Positions 8,661 to 18,078 of a stretch of 64,000 nt of DNA are shown piece by piece. Location of the stretch: the NCBI RefSeq assembly GCF_000319305.2, contig NZ_AMWJ02000004.1, forward strand, positions 248,001 to 312,000, read 5' to 3'. The notes under the pieces are model-generated. The model did no database searches and was not told the DNA's origin. It saw only the letters and a list, made by a program, of their open reading frames with translations. A program made the translations under genes and the position numbers. How positions within the stretch are numbered: position 1 is the first letter of the stretch; every line of letters starts with the position of its first letter. The stretch is from Pseudomonas bharatica CSV86. GTDB taxonomy: Bacteria > Pseudomonadota > Gammaproteobacteria > Pseudomonadales > Pseudomonadaceae.

Positions 8661-10664
8661 ATGAGTTCTGCCTCCCTGATCAAGACCCCCGCCGAGAGGG
8701 TCCGGGTCAACAGTGTGGTGTTTTTCACCTCGACGCTGCTGATCCTTTGCTTGACCGCCTTGCTTATCGCTGCCCCGGAAACCGCCGGTAGTGTGCTCGG
8801 CCAGGCCCAGGCCTGGTTGTCGCGCAGCTTTGGCTGGTACTACATGCTGGTGATCGGCGGTTACCTGCTGTTCGTCATCGCCATCGCCTTTTCCCGCTAC
8901 GGCAAGCTCAAGCTCGGCGGCAAGGACGACAAGCCGGACTTCAGCTACGGCGCCTGGGCCGGCATGCTGTTTTCCTCGGGCATCGGTATCTCGCTGCTGT
9001 ACTTCGGCGCCTCCGAACCGCTGGACCATTACTTCAATCCGCCTGAAGGCGCGCCGGCCAGCCTGCAATCGGCCCGCGAAGGCCTGCAGCTGACCTTCCT
9101 GCACTGGGGCCTGCATGGCTGGGCGATCTACGCCCTGGTCGGCCTGGCCGTGGCTTACTTCGCCTACCGCCACAACCAGCCGCTGGCCCTGCGCTCGGCG
9201 CTTTACCCGCTGCTGGGCGAGCGCTGGGTCAAGGGTGCCGCCGGCCACACGGTGGACATCTTCGGCATGTTCGTGACCCTGCTGGGCCTGGTGACCAACC
9301 TCGGTATCGGTTCGATGCAGGTGTCCTCCGGGCTGGAATACCTGTTCGGCATGGAGCACAACAACACCAACCTGCTGATCGTGATCTTGGTGATGAGCAC
9401 CGTGGCCACCATCGCCGCGGTATCCGGGGTGGAAAACGGCATTCGCCGCCTGTCCAACCTGAACATCATCCTGTTCAGCGGCCTGCTGCTGTTCGTTCTG
9501 CTCAACGGCCCGACCCTGCACCTGCTCAACGGCTTCGTGCAGAACATCGGTGATTACCTCAACGGCGTGGTCCTCAAGACCTTCGACCTCTATGTCTACG
9601 AAGGCGACGGCGCCAAGTCCGAGCGCTGGCTGGGCCTGTGGACCGTGTTCTATTGGGCCTGGTGGATCTCCTGGGGCCCGTTCGTCGGCATGTTCATTGC
9701 GCGGATTTCCCGCGGCCGCACCGTCAGCGAGCTGGTCGCCGGCGTGCTCCTGATTCCGCTGGGCTTCACCCTGGCCTGGCTGTCGATCTTCGGCAACACC
9801 GCGCTGGACCTGGTGATCAACCAGGGGGCCGTGGAGCTCGGCCGCACGGCACTGGAACAGCCGTCGATGTCGATCTACCAACTGCTGGAGCACTTCCCGG
9901 CGGCGAAGATCGTCGTGGGCGTGGCGGTCTTCGTCGGCTTCGTGCTGTTCCTTACCCCGGCCGACTCCGGCGCGGTGATGATGGCCAACCTCTCGTGCAA
10001 GGGCGGCAGCGTCGATGAAGACGCGCCGCACTGGCTGCGCATCCTGTGGTCCGTGATCATCACGGTGGTCACCGTCGGTCTGCTCTTTGCCGGCAACTTC
10101 GAAGCCATGCAGACCATGGTGGTGCTGGCCGGTCTGCCGTTCTCGGTGGTGCTGGTGGTGTTCATGGTCGGCCTGTACAAGGCGATGAAGCAGGACAGCC
10201 AGATCGAGCAGGAGCAGGCCGAGCTGGCCGCCCGCGGCCGGCGTGGTTTCAGCGAGCGCCTGAGCCAGCTGGACCTGCAACCGACCCAGTCGATCGTCCA
10301 GCGCTTCATGGACAAGCAGGTCAGCCCGGCGCTCAGGGAAGCCGCCGAGCAGCTCAAGGCCATGGGCCTGGACGTGCAGACCCGCCTCGGTCAATCGCGC
10401 TCGGCCATGGGCCTGCGCATCGAGATGGAAGAAGGCAATCCGTTCGTCTATGAAGTCAGCCTGGACGGCTACCTGGCCGCGCCGAGCGAGGCGCCGGTGG
10501 AAGGTGAAAGCGAAGTGCGCCAGCGCTTCTATCGCGCCGAGGTCTACCTGCACAACGGCAGCCAGGAATACGACCTGATGGGCTTCACCCCGGACCAGAT
10601 CACCCGGGATGTGCTGGATCAGTTCGAGAGCCACCGGCAGTTGTTGGGGCGGGTGTATAGCTGA
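8661..10664 (+). CDS. betT: High-affinity choline transporter BetT (BCCT family)
   Basis: Secondary transporter of the betaine-choline-carnitine family that imports choline with protons. The protein has 667 residues, with about 12 membrane segments in the first 510 residues and a long cytosolic C-terminal domain (about 150 residues, from KAMKQDSQIEQEQAEL), which in BetT homologues senses osmotic conditions. The BCCT core motif region WTVFYWAWWISWGPFVGMF and the glycine-rich stretch LFSSGIGISLLYFGASEP are visible. The size and long tail fit the BetT1 type found next to betIBA in P. aeruginosa. It is divergent from betI and probably shares its operator, so it should be induced by choline. Confidence 0.95.
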   Translation: MSSASLIKTPAERVRVNSVVFFTSTLLILCLTALLIAAPETAGSVLGQAQAWLSRSFGWYYMLVIGGYLLFVIAIAFSRYGKLKLGGKDDKPDFSYGAWAGMLFSSGIGISLLYFGASEPLDHYFNPPEGAPASLQSAREGLQLTFLHWGLHGWAIYALVGLAVAYFAYRHNQPLALRSALYPLLGERWVKGAAGHTVDIFGMFVTLLGLVTNLGIGSMQVSSGLEYLFGMEHNNTNLLIVILVMSTVATIAAVSGVENGIRRLSNLNIILFSGLLLFVLLNGPTLHLLNGFVQNIGDYLNGVVLKTFDLYVYEGDGAKSERWLGLWTVFYWAWWISWGPFVGMFIARISRGRTVSELVAGVLLIPLGFTLAWLSIFGNTALDLVINQGAVELGRTALEQPSMSIYQLLEHFPAAKIVVGVAVFVGFVLFLTPADSGAVMMANLSCKGGSVDEDAPHWLRILWSVIITVVTVGLLFAGNFEAMQTMVVLAGLPFSVVLVVFMVGLYKAMKQDSQIEQEQAELAARGRRGFSERLSQLDLQPTQSIVQRFMDKQVSPALREAAEQLKAMGLDVQTRLGQSRSAMGLRIEMEEGNPFVYEVSLDGYLAAPSEAPVEGESEVRQRFYRAEVYLHNGSQEYDLMGFTPDQITRDVLDQFESHRQLLGRVYS

Positions 10665-10670
10665 TGTGAA

Positions 10671-10701
10671 GAAAGGGCCGGTTCAGGCCCTTTCTTTTTT
10701 G
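10671..10701 (+). terminator. Rho-independent terminator of betT
   Basis: The stem GAAAGGGCC / GGCCCTTTC (loop GGTTCA region) is followed by TTTTTT, 7 bases after the betT stop codon. Confidence 0.85.
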
Positions 10702-10712
10702 TTGTTGCTGCT

Positions 10713-10777
10713 GGCCCTATCGCTGGCAAGCCAGCTCCCACAGACCCTGTGGGAGCTGGCTTGCCAGCGATAGGGCC
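10713..10777. repeat. REP doublet (nearly perfect palindrome)
   Basis: Two inverted REP cores with almost no spacer, beginning GGCCCTATCGCTGG and ending in its complement. It sits between the betT terminator and the convergent CapA-like gene. Confidence 0.92.
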
Positions 10778-10796
10778 GATGAATCCAGAACATCTT

Positions 10797-12119
10797 TCAC
10801 AGCAGTACGCGGGCTATGTCTCCCTGAATCTCCAATCGGGTTTCATAGCCACGGGACAGCGCCGCAAACCGCTCCAGGATCCCCCGCGCCTGCTCCCCCT
10901 GCGCCAGCCGCGGCCGCCCCCGGCGGTGGATCGCCTCGCCGAGCCCCAGGCTCACCGGATGCAACTCGATCCCGGTCAGCGTCCGCCCGTCGAAGGTACA
11001 CACTGGTACCACCGTCTCCCAGAACCGCGCATCCGACGGAAAACTCCGGCTGTCATTCCGCGTGCGCTGCAGGAAAACCTTCGACGGCGTCTGCTGGCGG
11101 TCGACCCGGAACTGGTCGTAGCTGTCCACCGGCAGGCGTTCCACCAGCTCGTTCTGGCCGATGAAATTGCCCAGGCTGTAGAAGATCGGCTTGCCCTGGT
11201 ACAGCTCCATGCCCCGCAGCAGATGCGGGCCGTGCCCGACCACGATGTCCACGCCGGCATCGATCAGCCGGCGCGCCACCGGCTGGATGAATTCCGCCGG
11301 GGTTTCCAGGTCCCATTCGCCTTGTTCGTTGTAGCCCAGCTCATGGGCGTGCAGGCTGACCATGACGATATCCGAGGTCAGCCGCGCTTCCTCGACCCAG
11401 CGCAGGATGCCGTCCACATCCTTTTTCCGCGCTAGGGTACGCAGGCGGGTGCGTGCGCCTTCGCGGAACAGCAGCGGGGTGAACGGGCCGAAGACCTGCA
11501 GCGACGGATCCGGCAGGGGATGGGCAAAACCCAGGTCCACCGCGCCCTGGTAGAGCTTGTCCAGGCCCAGGTCGGCGACCAGCCGGCGCACCTGCTCCAT
11601 CTGCTCGGTGCTCACTTCGTGCAGGGTGTCGTAGCCCAGCGGATTGAGGCCAGGTCGCCCGGGCATGTCGCGGCTCTGGTCGCTGGCTTCCTGCCCCTTG
11701 CCGTAGGTGGAACTGCACGCCAGCAAGGCCACGGTGCCGGCTGGCCTGGTGCAGTACACCGGGCGTCGCGCCTCTTCGAGGTTGCGCCCGGTCCCGGCGA
11801 ACAGCAACTCGCGCTTGTGCAACTGCTCGTGGGCCGCGTGCAGCCCGCTGATGCCGTAGTCGAGGCTGTGGTTGTTGGCGGTGGAAAACAGGTCGAAGCC
11901 GCCCTCGACCAACTCGTCCAGGACCCAGGCCGGCGCACCGAAATGCGAACCGCCGCTTTCCAGCGCCGGGTCGCCGGCGAAGTCGTTGGGCAGCACTTCC
12001 AGGTTGGTGAAGCTGACGTCGGCCGCGCGGATCAGGTCGAACAGCGGGCTCAGGGTCTGGTCGGCATGGCTGTGCAGGCGGCGCTGCAGGATGCTGTCGC
12101 CGGTCAGGGCAATCTTCAT
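10797..12119 (-). CDS. CapA-family metallophosphatase
   Basis: A 440-residue protein of the CapA / PGA_cap family, a calcineurin-like metallophosphatase fold that in Bacillus takes part in poly-gamma-glutamate export. Metal-binding motifs are visible: ALTGDSILQRRL at the N-terminus, FTNLEVLPNDF near residue 40, ANNHSLDYGISGL near residue 80, and VVGHGPHLLRG with FYSLGNFIGQNEL near residues 295-315. I see no signal peptide, unlike Bacillus CapA, so it is probably cytosolic. It stands alone on the minus strand, convergent with betT and divergent from the DUF1302 gene. The substrate is unknown; the family assignment is firm, the role is not. Confidence 0.85.
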   Translation of the reverse strand: MKIALTGDSILQRRLHSHADQTLSPLFDLIRAADVSFTNLEVLPNDFAGDPALESGGSHFGAPAWVLDELVEGGFDLFSTANNHSLDYGISGLHAAHEQLHKRELLFAGTGRNLEEARRPVYCTRPAGTVALLACSSTYGKGQEASDQSRDMPGRPGLNPLGYDTLHEVSTEQMEQVRRLVADLGLDKLYQGAVDLGFAHPLPDPSLQVFGPFTPLLFREGARTRLRTLARKKDVDGILRWVEEARLTSDIVMVSLHAHELGYNEQGEWDLETPAEFIQPVARRLIDAGVDIVVGHGPHLLRGMELYQGKPIFYSLGNFIGQNELVERLPVDSYDQFRVDRQQTPSKVFLQRTRNDSRSFPSDARFWETVVPVCTFDGRTLTGIELHPVSLGLGEAIHRRGRPRLAQGEQARGILERFAALSRGYETRLEIQGDIARVLL

Positions 12120-12371
12120 GGAGAAATCTCGATGGGGAACGAACCTGCCGACTCTAGGCCAGGCCCTGCGCTGCTCCGTACTGAATCCTCTGCATCCCCA
12201 TAGCCTGCGGTTATCGGTGCCGGATCACCCGCGCATTTGGCTATGGGCATCACTTTTTTTCAGAGGTCGCGGGTGTGACTCGCTGCTTACCATGCATCCC
12301 GCCCGGCGCCAGGCAGTGCGGCGTCCGGAGGATGGCTTTCACATGAACAGCAGTTCAAGGCGCAGAGCACC

Positions 12372-14234
12372 ATGAAAAGAACAACAGACACCATCGCCGG
12401 CATCCGGCCCCGTGCAGTGCCCTTGGCCGTCAGCCTGGCACTCGGCGCCGCAAGCGCCCAGGCCGCCACGTTCAACATTGGGGAAATCGAGGGTCGTTTC
12501 GATTCGACCCTGTCCATCGGCGCCAGTTGGGCCATGGCCAATCCAGACCGCGCCTTCATCGGCAGCCGCAACGGCGGCAGCGCTTCCACCCAGACCTCGG
12601 ACGACGGCCGGCTGAATTTCAAGAAGGGCGAAACCTTCTCGAAGATCTTCAAGGGCATCCACGACCTGGAGCTCAAGTACGGCGACAGCGGCGTGTTCCT
12701 GCGCGGCAAGTACTGGTACGACTTCGAGCTCAAGGACGAACACCGCCCGCTGTACGATATCGACGATAGCCACACCGACAACGCTGCCAGGTCCTCGGGC
12801 GTGCAGTTGCTGGACGCCTTCGTCTACCACAACTACAGCATCGGCGACCTGCCCGGCACGGCCCGGGCCGGCCGCCAGGTGGTGAGCTGGGGCGAAAGCA
12901 CGTTCATCCAGAACGGCATCAACAGCATCAACCCGGTGGACGTCTCGGCCCTGCGCCGCCCGGGCTCCGAGGTCAAGGAAGCGCTGATCCCGGTGAGCAT
13001 GCTGTATTTCAACCAGGGCCTGACCGATGGCCTGTCGATCGAGGCCTTCTATCAGTTGAAGTGGGAGAAGAGCGTTGCCGACAACTGCGGCACTTTCTTC
13101 AGCAGCGATGTGGCGGCCAAGGGTTGCGATATCAACATGGCGATCAATGGCAGCGACTTCGATCGCGATATCGACGGTACGGGCGTGCTCGGCGGCTACG
13201 GCTACGTGCCGCGCCTGTCCGACAAGGATGCGCGCGATGGTGGTCAGTTCGGCGTGGCCCTGCGCTGGATGGTGCCGGAGCTGAACGACACCGAGTTCGG
13301 CTTCTATGCCATGAACTACCACAGCCGCACCCCGACCAGCACCTGGACGGTCGGGCGCGGTGCGCTGGTCGATCCGGTAGGCGGCCTGGCCGGGCGCGGC
13401 GGTGCCAGCACTGCGCGCTATTACCTGGAATACCCGGAAGACATCCGCCTTTACGGCCTGAGCTTCAGTACCACGCTGGGCGCCACGGCGGTGGCCGGGG
13501 AAATCAGCTACCGGCCGAACATGCCGATGTCGCTCAACGCCAGCGACGTATCGGCGGCCGCGACCCTCGGTGCAGCCGCCACCAGCCCGCTGGTCAACGC
13601 CGGCCTGCCGATCTTCGACAGCGGCTTCGCCAGTTCCGCCTATGGTTCGCAGATCAACGGCTACGTGCGCAAGCCGTTCACCCAGGCCCAGGTGACCTTC
13701 ACCCGCACCATTGACCAGTTGACCTTCATCGGCGCCGACCGCCTGACCCTGGTCGGCGAGATCGGCTACAGCCATATCGCCGATCTTGGCCCCACCGATG
13801 GTTCCGACCTGCGTTTCGGCCGCAGCAGCGTCTACGGCAATGGCCAACTGGCCAATGCCGGCACGGCGCCGCTGCTCGGCGGGATCTCCGGCAATGCCCT
13901 GTGCACGCGCACGGCCAACCCGGTCAACCCCGACCAATGCACCAGCAAGGGCTTCTACACCGCCAACTCCTGGGGCTACCGCCTGCGCGCCGGTCTGGAA
14001 TATGCCGACCTGATCGGTGGCGTGGTGCTGCGCCCGAACCTGTCCTTCGCCCATGACGTCGAGGGCTTCGGCCCGACCTTCAACGAAGGCGACAAGTCGG
14101 TCAGCGTCGGCCTCGATGCCGAGTACCTGACCCGCTACAACCTGAGCGTCAGTTACACCGACTACTTCGGCGGCGACTTCAACACCAATACCGACCGCGA
14201 TTTCCTCGCCGTCAGCCTCGGCGTCAGCTTCTGA
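12372..14234 (+). CDS. DUF1302 outer-membrane barrel-like protein
   Basis: A 620-residue secreted protein of the DUF1302 family. The signal peptide is clear (PLAVSLALGAASAQA, cleavage near residue 32). The remainder has alternating short hydrophobic strands, many Gly, Asn and aromatic residues, and ends in the typical outer-membrane barrel terminus FLAVSLGVSF. It is 24 bp upstream of a DUF1329 gene. The two families are usually found as a pair, often near catabolic genes or transporters for hydrophobic compounds, and are thought to work in outer-membrane passage or lipid handling, but no biochemical role is established. It starts a co-directional run with DUF1329, a LysR regulator, an MFS transporter and a DUF2817 protein. 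Confidence 0.88.
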   Translation: MKRTTDTIAGIRPRAVPLAVSLALGAASAQAATFNIGEIEGRFDSTLSIGASWAMANPDRAFIGSRNGGSASTQTSDDGRLNFKKGETFSKIFKGIHDLELKYGDSGVFLRGKYWYDFELKDEHRPLYDIDDSHTDNAARSSGVQLLDAFVYHNYSIGDLPGTARAGRQVVSWGESTFIQNGINSINPVDVSALRRPGSEVKEALIPVSMLYFNQGLTDGLSIEAFYQLKWEKSVADNCGTFFSSDVAAKGCDINMAINGSDFDRDIDGTGVLGGYGYVPRLSDKDARDGGQFGVALRWMVPELNDTEFGFYAMNYHSRTPTSTWTVGRGALVDPVGGLAGRGGASTARYYLEYPEDIRLYGLSFSTTLGATAVAGEISYRPNMPMSLNASDVSAAATLGAAATSPLVNAGLPIFDSGFASSAYGSQINGYVRKPFTQAQVTFTRTIDQLTFIGADRLTLVGEIGYSHIADLGPTDGSDLRFGRSSVYGNGQLANAGTAPLLGGISGNALCTRTANPVNPDQCTSKGFYTANSWGYRLRAGLEYADLIGGVVLRPNLSFAHDVEGFGPTFNEGDKSVSVGLDAEYLTRYNLSVSYTDYFGGDFNTNTDRDFLAVSLGVSF

Positions 14235-14258
14235 CGCCCCCTGTTTCTGGAGCACAGC

Positions 14259-15620
14259 ATGAATCGCAAAGCGTTGATCCGCAGCAGTTGCCTGGCCCTG
14301 GGCCTGCTGGCCAGCCAGGTGATGGCCGCAGTGTCCGAGCAGGATGCCGCGCGCCTGGGCAAGGACCTCACGCCCATCGGGGCCGAGAAGGCCGGCAACG
14401 CCGACGGCAACATCCCGGCCTGGAGCGGCGGCCTGCCCGCCAGCACCGGCGCGGTGGATGCCGGCGGTTTTGTCCCCGACCCCTATGCCAATGAAAAACC
14501 GCTGTTCGTTATCACCGCGCAGAATGCCGCGCAGTACCAGGCGCGCCTGACACCGGGCCAGTTGGCGATGCTCAAGCGCTTCCCCGACACCTACCGCATC
14601 CCGGTGTACACCACGCACCGCAGCGTCACCTTGCCGCCGAAAGTGTTCGAGGCGGTGCGCGCCAATGCCACCCGTACCACCCTGGCCGAGGGCGGCAACG
14701 GGTTGAAGGACTTCGACATGGCGATCCCGTTCCCGATCCCGCAGAACGGCCTGGAGGTGATCTGGAACCACATCACCCGCTACCGCGGCGTGTCGATCCT
14801 GCGCAATACCGCGCAGATGAACCCGCAGGATAACGGTGCCTACACCGTCAGCATGATGAAGGAACAGTTCGCCTTCCCCTTCGGCCTGACGGACTACGAC
14901 CCGCAGAAGATGCAGAACATCCTGTTCTACTTCCGCCAGGAAGTGCTTTCGCCGCCGCGCCGGGCGGGCAGCGTGATGCTGGTCCTGGAGACCCTCGACC
15001 AGGTCGCCGAGCCGCGCATGGCCTGGATGTACAACGCCGGCCAGCGTCGCGTGCGGCGTGCCCCGCAGGTCGGCTACGACAGCCCCGGCGCCGAAGGCAT
15101 GCGTACCTACGACGACTTCGACATGTTCAACGGCGCGCCGGACCGTTATGACTGGCAACTGGTGGGCAAGAAGGAAATCTACATTCCCTACAACAGCTAC
15201 GCCCTCGACTCGCCGAAGCTCAAGTACGACGACATCATCCGCCCGGGCCACCTGAACCCCGACCACACCCGCTACGAGCTGCACCGGGTCTGGCATGTGG
15301 TTGCCACCCTCAAGCCCGGCAGCCGGCATATCTACAGCAAGCGCGACCTGTATATCGACGAGGACAGTTGGCAGATCGCCGAGGCGGACGCCTATGACGG
15401 CCGTGGCAACCTGTGGCGGGTTTCCGAAGGGCATGCGCGGTTCTTCTATGACCAGCAGTTCCCCTGGCTGACCGCCGAAACCCACTACGACGTGCTCAGC
15501 GGGCGCTACACGGTGTCGGGGCTGCGGAATGAGGAGAAGAAGGGCAGCTACGACTTTTCGCAGAACGCGTCGAGCAAGGACTTCACCCCGAACGCCCTGC
15601 GCGCTACAGGAATTCGCTAA
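14259..15620 (+). CDS. DUF1329 periplasmic protein (LolA/B-like family)
   Basis: A 453-residue protein with a signal peptide (SSCLALGLLASQVMA) and the typical DUF1329 sequence (LTPIGAEKAGNADGNIPAWS, then YEL-HRVWHV and the tail HYDVLSGRYTVSGLRNEEK). Members are predicted to share the half-barrel fold of the lipoprotein carriers LolA/LolB and occur next to DUF1302 barrels. It overlaps no neighbour, being 24 bp after the DUF1302 stop, so the two are almost certainly co-transcribed. The function is inferred only from fold and pairing: it may deliver a hydrophobic substrate to or from the barrel. Confidence 0.88.
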   Translation: MNRKALIRSSCLALGLLASQVMAAVSEQDAARLGKDLTPIGAEKAGNADGNIPAWSGGLPASTGAVDAGGFVPDPYANEKPLFVITAQNAAQYQARLTPGQLAMLKRFPDTYRIPVYTTHRSVTLPPKVFEAVRANATRTTLAEGGNGLKDFDMAIPFPIPQNGLEVIWNHITRYRGVSILRNTAQMNPQDNGAYTVSMMKEQFAFPFGLTDYDPQKMQNILFYFRQEVLSPPRRAGSVMLVLETLDQVAEPRMAWMYNAGQRRVRRAPQVGYDSPGAEGMRTYDDFDMFNGAPDRYDWQLVGKKEIYIPYNSYALDSPKLKYDDIIRPGHLNPDHTRYELHRVWHVVATLKPGSRHIYSKRDLYIDEDSWQIAEADAYDGRGNLWRVSEGHARFFYDQQFPWLTAETHYDVLSGRYTVSGLRNEEKKGSYDFSQNASSKDFTPNALRATGIR

Positions 15621-15703
15621 GGCGACCGGTGATCGCGGCGGGGCTTGGCTTTGCGCCGCGAACGCTGTTGTATGGCGCCTTTTTCCGTTGTTGGTGAATG
15701 CCC

Positions 15704-16624
15704 ATGAAGTTGCATCAACTGCGTGCCATCGTCGCCATTTGCGAAAGTGGCAGCATCCAGGAGGCCTCGCGCCTGCTGCATATTTCCCAGCCGGCCCTGT
15801 CCAAGAGCATCAAGGAACTGGAGTCGGAGCTCGGCGTGCCGCTGCTGGTGCGCTCAAACCGCGGCATTACTGCCACGTCCTATGGCGAGCACCTGGTGCG
15901 CCGCGCGCGCCTGGTGGTGGAGGAAGTGCGCCGTGCCCGGGACGAGATCGAGACCCTCAAGGGCACCATGGACGGCCAGGTGACCATCGGCGTGTCGCCG
16001 GTGACGCCCAGCCAGCAATTCGCTGCCTGCATCCTCAGCTACCGCAAGCGCTACCCGAAGGTGCAGTTGCAGATCCATGAGCTGCGTCCGGCCAAGCTCC
16101 TCGAAGGGCTGCGCGAGGGCCTGCTGGACCTGGCCCTGACGTCGCACCCGCCGTCGCGCAGTGTCGAGGGCTTCGAGTGGCACGAGCTGTATGCCCAGCC
16201 CACCACCCTGGCTGTACGCAAGGGGCATCCGTTATCGAAGGCCAGGTCGCTGGCCGAGCTGCTGGATCTGGAATGGCTGCTGCCCGATACCCTGGAAAGC
16301 TCGCTGGCCGGGCGCATGTTCGAGGAGTGCGGGGTGACCCCGCCGCAGCGCATCCTGGTGTGCGCTTCGGTGGTGCTTTACGCCGAGCTGGCGGCCACCA
16401 CCGATGCCGTCAGTTCCTGGTCGCGGCGGGTGTTCGACCTGCCGGTGGTGTCGGGCAACCTCGACATGCTGTCGATCGCCGAACGGGTGCCGGGCACCGA
16501 CATTTCCCTGGTGTGCCGCCCGCCGGAACTGATGACCCGGGAAACCCAGATGATGGTCGATGACATCCTCTACGCCTTCAAGCACCCGAGCACCCTGCGC
16601 TCGCCCCTCGATAACCAACCCTGA
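15704..16624 (+). CDS. LysR-family transcriptional regulator
   Basis: A 306-residue LysR-type regulator. The N-terminal winged helix-turn-helix is unmistakable (MKLHQLRAIVAICESGSIQEASRLLHISQPALSKSIKELE, given here as two joined family blocks in residues 1-40), followed by the substrate-binding effector domain (VTIGVSPVTPSQQFA, LLDLALTSHPP). I prefer the ATG at 15704 to one 6 bases upstream because LysR proteins begin right at the first helix. Unlike most LysR genes it is not divergent from its likely target but sits in line between the DUF1302/1329 pair and the MFS gene, so it may regulate its own transcription unit. The inducer is unknown. Confidence 0.9.
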   Translation: MKLHQLRAIVAICESGSIQEASRLLHISQPALSKSIKELESELGVPLLVRSNRGITATSYGEHLVRRARLVVEEVRRARDEIETLKGTMDGQVTIGVSPVTPSQQFAACILSYRKRYPKVQLQIHELRPAKLLEGLREGLLDLALTSHPPSRSVEGFEWHELYAQPTTLAVRKGHPLSKARSLAELLDLEWLLPDTLESSLAGRMFEECGVTPPQRILVCASVVLYAELAATTDAVSSWSRRVFDLPVVSGNLDMLSIAERVPGTDISLVCRPPELMTRETQMMVDDILYAFKHPSTLRSPLDNQP

Positions 16625-16702
16625 TAAGCATGCCGATAGATGATTATCCGTCGCCCGGCGCCTGCGGCATCCTGCCCGCCTGACCCATGGAGGAACCCGT
16701 GC

Positions 16703-17980
16703 ATGCTGTTCTCCCGACGTAACCTGGTGCTGGTCCTGCTGATGAGCGTGATGGTCATCAGCGTGCTGGACAAAAGCATCTTCGCCTTCGCCGGCGCGCA
16801 GATCATCGACGAACTGAAACTGACCCCGGCCGAGTTCGGCTTCATCGGCAGTGCGTTCTTCTTTCTCTATTCGGTGTCCGGCGTAGCCGTGGGCTTCCTG
16901 GCCAACCGCTTTCCCAGCCGCTGGATCCTCGTGGGCATGTCGCTGGTGTGGATGGTGTCGCAGTTGCTGGTCAGCGTCAGCAGCAGCTTCATGGCCCTGG
17001 TGATCAGCCGCCTGATGCTCGGTGCCGGCACCGGACCGGGTACGGCGGTGACCCAGCATGCCTGTTTCAAATGGTTCGGCCCGACCGAGCGGGTCATGCC
17101 GGCATCGCTGATCCAGGTGTCGATCATGCTCGGCGCGATCTTTGCGGCGGTCAGCCTGCCGTTCCTGATTGCCCAGGTCGGCTGGCGCCTGGCCTACGCC
17201 GGCCTGGCGGTGCTGGGGTTCGCCTGGATGCTGCTGTGGCTGGCGTTCGGGCGCGAAGGCAGCCATGCCGATACCGCTCGGCAGCCGGCAAGCGGGCCGC
17301 TTCCCGGTTATCGGCGGTTGCTGCTGAACCGCACCTTCCTCGGCATCACCCTGCTTGGCTTCGTCGGCTACCTGCCCAATGCACTGATCTACAGCTGGGT
17401 GCCGCTGTACCTGCAAAAGGGCCTGGGCATGGCGCCGATGCAGTCGGGCTACACGGTGATGTCGGTGACCCTCGCCGTGATCCTCTGCAACCTGCTGGTA
17501 TCGGCCCTGTCCCAGCGCGCGCTGGCCCGGGGCGCCTCGGTGCAGCGGGCGATGGTGGCCTTGCCGCTGGCGTGTTGCCTCGGCGCCGGGCTGGCCTTCG
17601 TTGCCCTGACCCAGGCCCACGGCCATCTGCCCGCGACCCTGGCGCTGTATGCCACCGGGGCGGTGCTGATCAACGTGCTGCCGACCTTTGCCAACACCAT
17701 CGTCGCCTTTATCGCCCCTGATGCCCGGCGCGGCTCGATGCTGTCGATCCATATCGGCGGCCTGACCAGCGCCGGCATGCTCGCGCCCTGGCTGGTGGGG
17801 CAGATGGTGGCGGGGCAGGGCGACGATATTGCCCGTGGCTTCGAGCTGTCCCTGGTGCTGATCGGCGTGGCGATTCTCGCGTCCACGGCGCTGGCGTTCT
17901 GGCTGGTGCGGCCGCAACGCACCCGCGAGCAGTTGCAGGCGAACGAGCTCCGGATCGAGGCCGCGTTGCAGCCGAACTGA
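16703..17980 (+). CDS. MFS transporter, ACS-like
   Basis: A major facilitator of 425 residues with 12 predicted membrane segments. The start is the ATG at 16703 (MLFSRRNLVLVLLMSVMVIS) with GGAGGA 9 bases upstream, rather than the longer open frame from 16640. It shows the MFS loop 2-3 region (GFLANRFPSRWILVGMSL) and the segment-5 glycine-rich motif (RLMLGAGTGPGTAVTQHACF). The pattern is closest to the anion:cation symporter group (hexuronate, phthalate, tartrate and similar organic anions). Its position after the LysR gene suggests that the regulator senses the imported compound. I cannot name the substrate. Confidence 0.85.
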   Translation: MLFSRRNLVLVLLMSVMVISVLDKSIFAFAGAQIIDELKLTPAEFGFIGSAFFFLYSVSGVAVGFLANRFPSRWILVGMSLVWMVSQLLVSVSSSFMALVISRLMLGAGTGPGTAVTQHACFKWFGPTERVMPASLIQVSIMLGAIFAAVSLPFLIAQVGWRLAYAGLAVLGFAWMLLWLAFGREGSHADTARQPASGPLPGYRRLLLNRTFLGITLLGFVGYLPNALIYSWVPLYLQKGLGMAPMQSGYTVMSVTLAVILCNLLVSALSQRALARGASVQRAMVALPLACCLGAGLAFVALTQAHGHLPATLALYATGAVLINVLPTFANTIVAFIAPDARRGSMLSIHIGGLTSAGMLAPWLVGQMVAGQGDDIARGFELSLVLIGVAILASTALAFWLVRPQRTREQLQANELRIEAALQPN

Positions 17981-18078
17981 TCCCCAGCCTTTCCCGATTC
18001 CATTTCCCCGCTTGCGGGCCGGCCTTCACGGGCGGCCTGCGGGCCAGACTCATCCCGCGAAAAGCCCCAGGAGCCGCG

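Noticed and set aside
8589..10634. 681-codon minus-strand open frame opposite betT
   Set aside because: It is a high-GC shadow frame full of His, Gln and Asp, with no family features; betT on the other strand is clear.
12339..15485. 1048-codon minus-strand open frame
   Set aside because: Shadow of the DUF1302 and DUF1329 genes; it has the repetitive Ala/Val/Gly/His composition of antisense GC-rich frames and runs across two real genes.
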